The notes under the pieces: generated by a model
What the model was told of the DNA's origin: nothing
Databases searched by the model: none
Seen by the model: the letters and a program-made list of their open reading frames with translations, nothing else
Made by a program: the position numbers and the translations under genes
Part shown: piece by piece, positions 33,601 to 45,600 of the stretch
Layout of the letters: the number at the start of each line of letters is the position of its first letter
Position numbering within the stretch: the stretch's first letter is position 1
DNA from: Siderastrea radians
Taxonomy: Eukaryota > Cnidaria > Anthozoa > Scleractinia > Rhizangiidae
Direction of reading: 5' to 3'
DNA: 64,000 bases
Assembly (NCBI GenBank): GCA_964017195.1
Contig: OZ024898.1
Location: 1,474,001 to 1,538,000, forward strand

Positions 33601-36600
33601 CCCATGATGGCATTACACTGGGGCCAAAAAATAACGAGAGACAAGCTCAAAAGACGAATATTTTTTTTAATTATGAGAAGGAATTATAAACACACGAGAA
33701 GACACAAGTGCAGCGTGTATAAATATTCATTGCATGTGAATAACCATGAAATAGACCAGGAAAAACAAAATAAAACTGTTGCTTGTTGAAAGTTAATAAC
33801 GACTGAAACTTGACCGAGATTCAGCCTTCTTATCTAATAACAGAGAAGTTTATTCAGCCTAAAACTCACTGGAACATCAAAAAGAATTATTATTCTAACG
33901 GCAATCAATTTAAGAGAAAAATCTGTAAGAGGCAGTTTAGAAATATTTCTATTTATGCAAATTAGGAACTTTTTAACTGATTTGTGCTGCATTTTAGCAG
34001 TTTTTAAATATAAATATCTTAAAATCGCAGCCACCTAGGAAGCTCAATGTACATTAACTCTTTACCGTCAGCGTTTTTCCCTTAGAAAAACGCATTTTTT
34101 ACCGCTAAGGCGGTTTTTGAAGTGCTATGGTGCCAAATGCCACTAAACTTTGCTACAAAAGCGTTTTCTTACATTTTAGCTCAATTTTGAGCCAGCTTCT
34201 GTTGAAAATTGTACATTATTTTGGTTTCAGGCATGCGCATAAGCCAAAATTTGGACTTGTTTTTTTTTTTTTTTGTTTTTTGTTTTTTGCTGATTCATTT
34301 CTAATTTTTTCTCGCTTCTTTTGCTTTCCTTTTTCTCTCCCTTTCTTTTCTCTTTATCTTCTACCCTTTATCACCTTTCTATCCACTGGAAAAGTTTTGG
34401 CCTCAGTCCTTCTAAAAACCTGGAAATGGAACATTGATCAACTAGGTGACTTGGCCTATTTTACCACCAACTTTGCAGCCAAAATTGGACACGTTTTTCT
34501 GGTATAGCTCTGCCAGGATTTGGTCGATATTCAAAATGGACACACGTATGGATGGATCTGTCCTTGCTGTGCTAGCTGCTTATCAAAACAATCTGGTGAA
34601 GTCAAAAATGATGACGTCACAAGTGGCTGAATGGTTCCCGACTTCGACGTCGGGAAAATACAACTCTTGACGGAAAAGAGTTAACTAAACTATCGAAAAT
34701 CGTTGATCATGACAAATCTTACTCGTTTGAGACTGATTTTGGTTGATTTATCAGGTTTAATGCAAAAAAAGAACACATTTGAAACAAAATGTCCTTTTCT
34801 TTAACTCTTTACCGTCAGCGTTTTTCCCTTAGAAAAACGCATTTTTTACCGCTAAGGCGGTTTTTGAAGTGCTATGGTGCCAAATGCCACTAAACTTTGC
34901 TACAAAAGCGTTTTCTTACATTTTAGCTCAATTTTGAGCCAGCTTCTGTTGAAAATTGTACATTATTTTGGTTTCAGGCATGCGCATAAGCCAAAATTTG
35001 GACTTGTTTTCTTTTTTTTTTGTTTTTTTTTTTTTGCTGATTCATTTCTAATTTTTTCTCGCTTCTTTTGCTTTCCTTTTTCTCTCCCTTTCTTTTCTCT
35101 TTATCTTCTACCCTTTATCACCTTTCTATCCACTGGAAAAGTTTTGGCCTCAGTCCTTCTAAAAACCTGGAAATGGAACATTGATCAACTAGGTGACTTG
35201 GCCTATTTTACCACCAACTTTGCAGCCAAAATTGGACACGTTTTTCTGGTATAGCTCTGCCAGGATTTGGTCGATATTCAAAATGGACACACGTATGGAT
35301 GGATCTGTCCTTGCTGTGCTAGCTGCTTATCAAAACAATCTGGTGACGTCAAAAATGATGACGTCACAAGTGGCTGAATGGTTCCCGACTTCGACGTCGG
35401 GAAAATACAACTCTTGACGGAAAAGAGTTAAGAATGTTTTGATATCATAAAAGATCTTTCTACTGAAAAGAGAAAGTATTAAGTTTTATCTTTCTTGAAA
35501 TATTGGAGAAAATTGCTGGAATGACCAAAATCAGCCTGTAAAAATGAATCATGATTTACTTGAAAACGCTCTTACAGATTTTTATTTAATTACGCATACA
35601 AGGTGTTTAGGTTGATTAGTTCAAAAAGTTCAAGTTTCGTCATAAAGTGTCTGACTAGTTTTCGAGATATTCCACAGTATTTAAAATCAGGGGTTGTCCA
35701 TTACTGTTGCTATGGTGGGAACTGTTGCTTGGAAACCAGTGAGAAAATAAACTTTGATCATATGTTGAAATGTTGGTGTAGTATCAAGGAAATCGAAGTT
35801 TATCTTCTATGCGAAATTTTGATTTCAAAAGATACACTCCAAGGTCAAAAAAACTGTTGCAAACCTCCTTACGAGCAAATGTTACCAACGGTCAAACATT
35901 TGGTGGCAACAGGTCAAAAATCAATTCCGCTCATATTCTTATGTTAGGTAGACCTTAACGTGAAACAAATCACTGCATAGTTTGTTTGGCTGAATATCGA
36001 TTTATTTTCAAGAAAATCGATATTAACGGAATTCGCTTAAAATACCGCTTTTGAAGCTCAAAATTTAAAGACCCATTGACACTTTCCATAATGCAACGCG
36101 GTCGTATTTGAATTTCGTGGACCACGAAAATACTCAGCCATCGCGACTGTTTGAAAGATCCAAAGTAATCTGGTTCCATCGCGCAATGTTCGGCCAATTT
36201 TTCTCACCTGTGAAGTACAAAGAAATATATAACATATATTCTATGTGATATTTCGCGTTGTGATGTTGTAGAAGCCATTTTTGGTTGCGATTGGAACTTT
36301 TCCGTGGAGCAATGCCGCCAAAGGCTCGAGCGTGGCCGGCAAGAAACTGCAACCTTCGGGTTTGGCTCACAAATTCGGTCTTTCATGTAAATGAAATAAG
36401 TCTATTAGATCGCCTATAAGTGCCCCTGTATTTTACAATTTATTCTCGAATCGTTTTGTTATCTCTGTTTAGTGTACTCGTTTACTGTGAGGTGAGTTTT
36501 TCAACATCGATACGTGACCAATAGACCAGAACAAAGTATTGTCTGCACGGCAAAGTATAGATCAGGGGGGGCTGGCAGCAAGACCTGGAACCGAGTTTAC

Positions 36601-39600
36601 ATGATCGCCCCAGTAAAGAAATTTGGCCGAGTAGGACTGTGTAGGAATTTTATTCCAAACAAACATGGCGGTGGCGAGGAAAGAGAATTAGCCAAATTAG
36701 CCTTAATTTGGTGTACGCGCGTTTGCGTTGGTTCAGCATTGTTTCCGTTATTCCAAGTTTAAACATTCAAGGGAAGGTTTCGATCGCTTTTTTTTACCTT
36801 TTTTCTATCTGATTTGGTTGCCCTTTCTGCTTTTTCTGGTACTGATTTTACGAGTTTTGAAGCATTTTCTGACACATTTCACAGCGGCCAGATTCGCCTT
36901 CCTCTTTCACTAAGAATTGTCGCTCGAGACTTTGTCCTTGTTTCATTTACATACACTGTAGATTTTTCTTTCTTTATAGGAACTACCCAGGAGGAGTCAA
37001 CAATTAACTGTGGAGGTTTTGTTGATCCAAATTATTTTCTGTTTTGCCCAAGTTATGTTACTACCATACGGTCCACAAGAGTTTATTCATGTACAGTTCT
37101 CTAAAATACTTAAGTGGTGAAAAGCTGAGAGGTGATGTTTACAACACTTTGCTCTTTGACTTCGCCAAGTGAGTCACAGATATTGCCTACAGTCTGTAGA
37201 TATACCTGATAATAAACCTCATTATTTTGGAGAAAAAGGTGAAATAATTTTTCATTTAGATTTTGTCTATCACACCTCTGGGGTGAGAACTGAAACTTAA
37301 AGGGGCCAGGTTGCTCAACTGACAGCAATACTTCAGCCAGTCATTTCACATATTTACTTGGTGACCTTGGCTTCATATGAAGGGCCCGGTGGAAAAAGGG
37401 CGTAAGTGACGATTTGAGGTTAAAATCGAAATTGCTCCTATTTAGCTGAACATTGGCACACAGGCTGGTTTTCATGTGAGGAACGCCGTTGCGCACTTAT
37501 TTCTTGACCTGAGATCTAAAATTTGAAGAATTAGCGTATTACTTTTGCGTGAAAAGTGTTGTTGAACTGAACTCGCTCAAGTGATGCATGAAAGATTTCT
37601 TTTGTTCTCTGCCTGAACTAAAACAAAGGAATTCAACCTAGAATCCGCGGTCCTGTTGTTTTCTTTGTGTCAGTTTTAAGCAAAAGTAATACGCTAATTC
37701 TTCAAATTTTAGATCCCAGGTCAAGAAATAAGTGCGCTACGGCGTTCCTCACATGAAAACCAGCCTGTGTGCCAATGTTCAGCTAAATAGGAGCAATTTC
37801 GATTTTAACCTCAAATCGTCACTTACGCCCTTTTTCCACCGGGCCCTTCATATATTTCATACATGGGTTTGTGGAAAATTGACATTTGAATTCTGAAGGG
37901 ACTTAATTTTTCTTGACAGTGCAATTAATGTTGAACAGCTTTTGCAAACAAAACAATCATTGGGGGGTGGACTTTGCAAAGGTTCTGACAGTCTGTGAAG
38001 CAAAGATACCCTGGCAAACACACTATCATTTTGGATCTGGCAGTTGTCGGTTGATAAATATGTTTTGAGCAAAGGTTTTGGTTGTACAGGGACTTTGACT
38101 GATGACATATATATGGACAGCTATGTTAATCCTTAATTTTCTGAAAACACTTATAAATCAAAATGACTGTTGCACACTTAGAGCAACCATGGTTGCTCAG
38201 CCATTGTGGGGTGATTTCATATCTCCTAAGTTGTAAACAGAGTTACCGAATGCATGCCAGCCTCATTTTGACACCTAGCAATACAACACTGTTTTGATCT
38301 GTTTTCCCCTACAAATATACCTTATCGGTAACAGTTCTGAAATAATGATCCTCACAGTTAAATGCATTCAACTTGAGCGATGAAAAATCAAACTTGAAAA
38401 AATTCAGTCTCAACCAGGATCAAATTTCCCTTTCAACTGCTCAAGTTGAAAACATTTAAAAACTGCAAGCCCTTTATGGCCACATTTGTTACATCAGGCA
38501 GTTCACACATGATTTATTTCATATGTATCCATCTTCAATAAAAATTCTCCTTGGCACTTGGAACTGTTTCCTCATCAGAAGTACAAATGTCTGAAAGGGT
38601 GTGAGCAGAAGTCAATTGCTCTTCTAAGACTCCATTATTGCATAGTTCACCTGGTGTTACTGAACTCAAACTACAAATTTTACACTGACACTAAGAATAA
38701 GGGCCTGAATGTCTTTCCCTTGAATTAAGCTTCTTGTACAGGCTACAGGCAAAAACAAAAAATCATATAATTTCAAATCCTTCAATCTTTTCAGATGATC
38801 ATAGCAAATGTTTATAATCCTTCTCATTGGACAGTTGTATGGGTAATGTGGGAAAATTCTTGGAAATGTGATAGTTCATTGCATTTTCCATTGAATTAAA
38901 CTTAGCACGTCAGTACAATATATGGAACTAGGGAGTTTTCCTAAACCTAGGTGTATTTACTTTGCCAATTCTTTAAGTTCTCTTATCAAAACAAGCAAAC
39001 CTCAGGTAGCTCTGTTTGTAAGGTTAAGCATTCTTCTTTTGTTGGTTGTCCTTTATAAGCTATCCTTTCCAGTTGCAAAATTCTATCATCTCAAATGTTC
39101 TCAAAGCTGTTTTTCTTGTAACTGCAACCAACCAATATGTTTGCAGGAATAACTGCCGCCAAGAAACATTCAAGCCAAAAAAAGAAGAATTCCATAAAAT
39201 AAACGTGGTGTTTTATACGTAATTACACTTACAGCTGTAAATAAGAGGCATAAAACCCGAGACAAGTGCATGTGAAAAGTTCAACCCATTTTTAAACTCA
39301 TCTATACTTCTGTTTAGGGTTAAGCACTGATTCTACGACGGTTAGCTCTGTTATTGTCGAGTTTAGTTATTTCTAAACTTTGTACAATTAATTGAATTCG
39401 TCATTTTTGCGAGTGAATTAAATTCGTCATTTTTGCGCGTGCATTCAGACATTTTTTTCTCTATATAGCGCGAGTCCCCTAAAAGTAACGAAAGCCTTTG
39501 TTTTAATACATTCTGAGCCTTCGCGTTTGATTTTGTGCCTTCATTGTGAAACAAACTTAAAGATGAATTGCAATCGAAATCTCCTCTTTTCACTTTGTTG

Positions 39601-42600
39601 GCTGGAAGATTCCACAGTTTCCACAGTATAAGGATCCTTATAATGAAACTTGTCACTCGCATATTCAATATTGACTGCTCTACTAACCTAAAATAAAGCT
39701 GGTTCATTCCATCGATTTTGATGGTCTCAGAAACAGAAATGGATCCAAATGGAAGGTCGAAAGCTGCAACTTAATGCCATTTCCCAGGTCAAGTGGCTGT
39801 TGACACCGCGAGCCTTTACATTTTCGATAACACAACCATCACCGCTCATGCTCTTGACATAATACACGGCAGGAGTGTACACAGATCCAGAATTTAACGA
39901 AATGTGGTGCTCAAACTCTGTACTGTCGCCAAAAATGCTAACAGCAAATAACAATAACAAAAAACGAATTCCTTTTCCACAATCGAGTCACCACGACACA
40001 AAAAGACATATTCTCGAGTAGATCGCGCGCTCGTTCGCGCGAGACTTCGTTGCACTTCGCGCATGCTCGTTAGAGTTTTTGAATGATTGACAGATTTCTT
40101 TACTGGGGCTAATCATGTAGAGGCCAAAAGCGGCAAGATCAAAGGTAGCTGCCAGCCCCCCCTGGTATAGATGAAGTACAAAACTTCTCGGCTCGCTGGC
40201 GGCTTCGTTTTGTTCTGGTCGTTCTGCATTGAAATAAAAGTTTCGGCGAAAGTTGAAGGAGGTTTTCCGCGTCTCTGGCCGTCGAAATTTTTTCGATGTG
40301 AGTTTCGAAAGTGGCTAAAAACAGCGTCCGCCGGCGGTGCTCATTTGAAATTATGCCCGATGCAAATTAGATGCAACGGACAGAAAAGAGCCGACTGGAA
40401 GTATGTTTTTTAGACAGAAAACTTCACGGCTCGCTGGAGGTTTGAATTTTCGTTCGCATCGATCTCAAACTTTCGGTGAAAGTGGGAACAATTTTCCTGC
40501 GTCTTCGGCGTTATTATTTTTCTTTTAAATGGGATTTTTCGAGGCGAAGAAAATCTCCTCGGCGACTGCTACACGAAGGCGGGTTGAGCGGCCCAAACCA
40601 AAGTCTGCAAAAGTATTTGACGGGCTTTTGATATCTGACAGGGCTGCTTGTTGAGACTAAAAAATTACTTACGACTGACATTTCAAACTCAGTGTTCATT
40701 TCTTCCTCGAGATGAGAGGCTGTAATTTTTCCTCTCGAGAGACCGCGGCCCATGTCCGGTCGAATCAAAATAAACAATGCGCAGTGCATCACGTAAAGTG
40801 TCAGTGGGTCTTTAAGGCAAATCTCGAAGCTTCGCGTGACAAAATGAAGCATTCCAGGGCAATAAAAATTATCAAAGCTTGTAGAACGATGTTTAAATAT
40901 ATGTCAAAAGCAATTTCAGCAATTTCTGCTTATTCATTTACGAGAGGAGAAGGGATGTTCTTTTCCCTCCTAAAAGGATTTTTTGGGGAAATTTATTGAC
41001 GCGATGTTATAGAATTTTAAAGTTGGACAAAATCCGTTGACTCAACAGCTGACTCAAGCGATCAGGAAAGTCAGCCTAATTAACTCAGTGTACACATACA
41101 CAAACAACTTCACGTTTACCGCAGGTTTTGATCAGCCAGCAACCGATTTTAACACAAAATCCTCTAACCTTCATGTTGCTGTATCACCGATGATAGTTGT
41201 GGTCCTTGTTCATGATAAAATTCAAGCAAACTGCAAGGAAACTTGACAGGATGTCGCAACTTGCCGTGCCGTTTAACCGAACATCCGCCGTTTTTGATGT
41301 GAGGATTCCCTTTTCCTATTTTCGTTAGAAAACAGGCTCAAGGTGTTGTAAAAAAGATGTCTTTCCTTTCAAACTAGCTCTGAACTGAACAGCGAAACAA
41401 GAAGTCGTTAATACAAAAACATCTGTTACGTGCTTTGGGCGATGCCGCTAATTAGTTTTACTGAAATCGACTACTGCATGCATGTACCGCGGTAAGGCTT
41501 GGTACCCACTTGAGACATAACGATCATAAACACAATCATAATCATAACCATAAACATAAGGTTCTTATGATCTAGTGGGAACCGGTATCTTAAGGACGAC
41601 ATAATCATAACCAAAGACATAATCATAATCATAAGAAAATGGCCGATCAATTTCTCATGATTATGATTATGTCGATCATTACTGCCCTTATGATTATGTT
41701 TTTTAGGCGTTCCCACTCGGACATAAGCGACATAACGGCGTTATGTTTGTGCTTATGATTATGATTATGATTTTTATGTCGCTAGTGGGTACCAAGCCTA
41801 ACGAAATTTTGGGTGCATCGGGTGACTTTGGGGAATTAGGATTAAATTTTTTTTCAAATAAGCTATTTCTGTCTTCCTACGTTTACTACTTTAAGGACTG
41901 AAGATTGGGTTCGAGGAGTGCTTTGAAATCTGTGCAACTGAAAAAGGCGCACGTTGGTTGCGTGACATACCCGAGACTGAGCTTTTACCTGATGGGCCGG
42001 GCAAAGGGGGTTTTAAAAATATGTTCGCTGTTGGTTTTCCAAGAAGTCGCACAGTTAATGAACGTTACATTAGAGCGGTTTTCAAATGAGTGTCGTAAAA
42101 CCAAAACCAAAGTAATTACCCCAGCCAATCACAACAAACACAAATTACCCAATCAACCAATCAGAACTGGAAGCAAATACATGTCACCGGCGTCAAGCGC
42201 GGGAAAACGCGTGCGAGCAAGTCGCGATTGGTTTGAGTTTTACTTCTGATTGGTGGAGAAAGTGGCGCGAAATTTTTCAACCAATCACAGAGCGAAGTAA
42301 AGCAAAACCAAAGCAAAACGCGAATTACTTTCGACACTCAAATGAAAACCGCTCTATATAGTATGGCTACATTAAAATACAAAGTCAGGCATGAAAATTT
42401 CCTCTTAGGTCTTAAAATTCTTTTTTCGTTTTGTTGGGGTGAGGGCGGGGCGGGGCTGGGACTACAGGGTTCGGGGAAATAATTTTTAGAGAACACTGAA
42501 TCGACTGATTGTAACGATTCCTGCTATTCAAAGACTTTCAAGTAAGGCAGTGGTGATACCTTAAAACTTCCTTTTTATTTTTACCTGGTTCTTGTTCGTA

Positions 42601-45600
42601 TTTACGTGCTAGTGTACATTTAACGCACAAACGCTTATTTACGGAGAATAGACATTAATAAGAAATCAAAACTCGTACTGGTTCTCAGGGAATAAATTTA
42701 ATGATCTGCAAGATTGTTAAGAGCTTAGTCCTGTTGCCAGAAAACACAACTCACTATCGGGCTTAGCTTGGATGACTTTTTATGAGTCTTGGGTTTTCCG
42801 CTTTCGATGCACCAACAGGCACCAACGAAAAACGACTCTACTCGACTGACACTGTAATGCGTGCAGTCGTTTTTTAAAGCTTCCAACAGTGATGCAGAAG
42901 AAAACTACAAAACGGTTAACTGGGGGGTTCAACGTTCTATTCAACACCGATCAACACTGTTGAATTTTTAAAACAAGTTTGGCCCTCCAGCTTAATGATG
43001 TTTCACAATTTTGCCGACTTTTCTTTTGTTCTCTTGTGTGCCACCCTGTGCAATGAAGTTCTGTAACATTGATTCAACTATTTCTATGTTGTCAGGTGTG
43101 ATCAAAAGTACTGAATTCGTTTGCCCACCTTGTTCAACATCGCACCACAAAGTTGTGTTCAAGATTGTTGAATAATGTTGAATGAGTTTGGCCGAGGCAT
43201 AAAGTTTGTAAACGAAAAACGCAAAGAGCGTGAGCCAACAAAATGAGGGCGCAGCCAGGGTTGAAGGCTAGGAAAAGGGGGAAGTTTGAACCCTTAATCC
43301 CCCAACATGAAAAGGTTTCCCCTTAAGTAGGTTTCCAAACCGCCCCCCCTCCCCCCACCCATCACCCCCTTCCTCGCGAAAGTGGGTCGGTCGCTTGGTC
43401 GCTCGGTCGCTCGGTCGGTTGATCGGTTAAACAAAAGGGAAAGATAATTCCAAGTTAGTAATACCAAGATACTAATTCCAAGCGAGCCTCGATTACAAAT
43501 TAAGTCCTCAAAACTGTCATTTTGCAACGACCCGCTATCACTCGTAAAGGTGTTCGAAGACCTTGATATGAGGGTGACTTAGATGTCCAAGTCACCTCAA
43601 GATGCCGTTAAAGAATATTAAAACGCACGAGGAAAGGGTGCAGGCACGGACTAAGCATTTCTAATGGGAGCCTTTTGGGTCAGTTAAATCCAGTTTTCGG
43701 AAAATCGAGAACCTGCAAGTTCCTTTCCGATCCGCTTTTATAATTACTGAACAAAGCTTTTTCACATGTAGGTGGCTGGCTTGAACGTTGTGTGATGTTT
43801 TTAAAGCAAAAGGTTTCACTTCTGCATAATTGATACATTGAAGGTTGGGTTAGGTGAGTTCTGAAACAAGACATGGAAAAGCTTTGCTTTATTTGAAAAT
43901 CCTTTAATGCCAAGAATCGTTTACTTATACTATCACTTTCACCCGGGCACTTACAATCAGTCGACTTAGTATTCTCTTAAACGTCTTTTCAAACACCTTT
44001 AGCCCAAAACCCGCCCCACCCTAAACAAAAAGAAAAAAAAAAAATCTCAGACCGAAAAGGAGATTTTCATGTCCAACTTTGTATTTTAATCCAGCCATAG
44101 TACCTAACATAGCGTTCATTAACTGTGCTACCTCTTGGAAAACCAACAGAGAATATATTTTTCAAATCCCTTCGCCCTGCCCACCAGGAAAAAGCACTCG
44201 GGTTAATGTCACGCAACCAACGTACGTTTTTTTCAGTTTCACGCATTTTAAAATGCTCATCGAAACCAATCTACTGAGAATCTTCACTCAGTCCTTAAAT
44301 TAATAAACGTAGGACGACAAAAATAGCTTATTTGAAAAAAATTAAACCTTATTCCCCAAAGTCACCCGATGCACCCAAAATTTCGTTGCCGCGGTACATG
44401 CATGCAGTAGTCGATTTCACTAAAACTCGTTCTGAATTAATTTAATCAGAGCTCGTAAATAAATGAGCAGAATTTGCTGAAATTGCTTTTGACGTATATC
44501 TAAGCATCGTTCTACAAGTTTTGATAATTTTTATTGCCCTGGAGTGCTTCATTTTGTTACGCGAAACTTCGAGATTTGCCTTAAATTTTGAGCTTCAAAA
44601 GCGGCATTTTGAGCGAATTCCGTTAATATCTTGAAAATAAATCGATATTCAGCCAAACGAACTATGCAGTGATTTGTCTACCTAACATAAGAATATGAGC
44701 GGAATTGATTTTTGAGCTGTTGCCACAATATTTTGAAAATGTTTGATTTTTGGCAACATTTGCTCTTAATAGCGACTTTCAGTAAACATCGAGTATTCGG
44801 CGGCAGAAGTTGAAAAATCTATTTCTTTCATATTTTGCACATAAAAGGGTATTGGCAAAACTAGAAACCTGATGTAGTTCGTTTTCCTCGATTCTCGGGT
44901 TTGGGAGGTCAAAATCCCAGGAAATTAATCTTCAAAATCAGTACTATAAACTTGCATCGCGCTGGTAAACTATAAAGCGCAGCGAAAAAGATAGGCACTT
45001 TCTATCGACAGAACAAGTCTTTTTCATTAACTAGACAGTTGTGAAACAGCAGCGTAAACCTTGTCTCACGCATTCAGTTCAAAGCTTTGCGCGGCTCTCT
45101 TTATGCATTGAAAAAGACCGATTAATATATTTTCTGCCGATGCGAGTGTCGGGCTCTCGCCCCACACCACATCTCCGTGGTATATACGCATGTTGTCGAA
45201 GCCGTAATCGCGTGCTACAGTTGTTCCAGGAACCGGCAAAAGATCATTAAAGCATGCACTGAACAATTCGTGTACTGATGATTCTGGTGGGAGACAGTTT
45301 GGCTTGTGTCTTTCCCAATGCCTCTTTTGACAGGCTCTTGAACAGTAGTATGCGCGTTTACATCTGGAACATTGCATCATGTTGCCTTTCCGTTCATCCA
45401 ACGGGTCACAGCAATAACAAGACCGAAGCATCTTCACAACATGGAACAAGAGTATCAAAGTATCTGTTCGCGTACGAATGAAAGCAGTATACCATTAAGA
45501 GTCTTCATGCAACCAATCAGTGTCTCGCTTGTGTCAGGACCAAAAAATCCAGCCTATCAGTGATACGCATAGAAAATTTTCCCAGAACTGTTGCATAATT

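Larger units (their letters stand above)
33240..35869. mobile_element. Foldback element with long inverted arms, TA-flanked
   Basis: Left end AGGAGGCTCGCAACAGTTTT and right end complement (AAAACTGTTGCAAACCTCCT) begin inverted arms of roughly 330 bp that stay recognisable (for example GGAGTGTATCTTTTGAAAT and AGAAGATAAACTTCGATTTC in both). TA flanks both ends. The centre has been invaded by two 631-bp TTAA elements. No transposase was seen. Confidence 0.78.
36069..40811. mobile_element. TTAA-flanked element inside the large palindrome, itself interrupted
   Basis: Ends AGACCCATTGACACTTT and AAAGTGTCAGTGGGTCT are inverted; TTAA is present at 36065-36068 and 40812-40815. The other palindrome arm near 44587-44600 has a single TTAA at the matching point, confirming insertion. 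Without the hAT-like element it would be about 1.13 kb. Noncoding as far as can be seen. Confidence 0.82.
35872..44765. mobile_element. Large palindromic element, heavily interrupted by later insertions
   Basis: Left end CGAGCAAATGTTACC and right end GGCAACATTTGCTC are inverted, flanked by TTA. The left arm runs 35872-36068, resumes at 40812 and continues to about 42590; the right arm runs from about 43890 to 44765. Matching phrases include CTACTGCATGCATGTACCGC (41471-41490) against its complement near 44392-44411. Insertions in the left arm are 36069-40811, about 40945-41450, 41496-41798 and 42073-42354. The right arm lacks these, so it shows the empty sites. No transposase frame was recognised. 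Confidence 0.75.

Noticed and set aside
34127..35254. Duplicated 126-codon frame, seemingly a gene pair
   Set aside because: Lies in the two TTAA MITE copies; Phe/Leu low complexity from T-rich runs.
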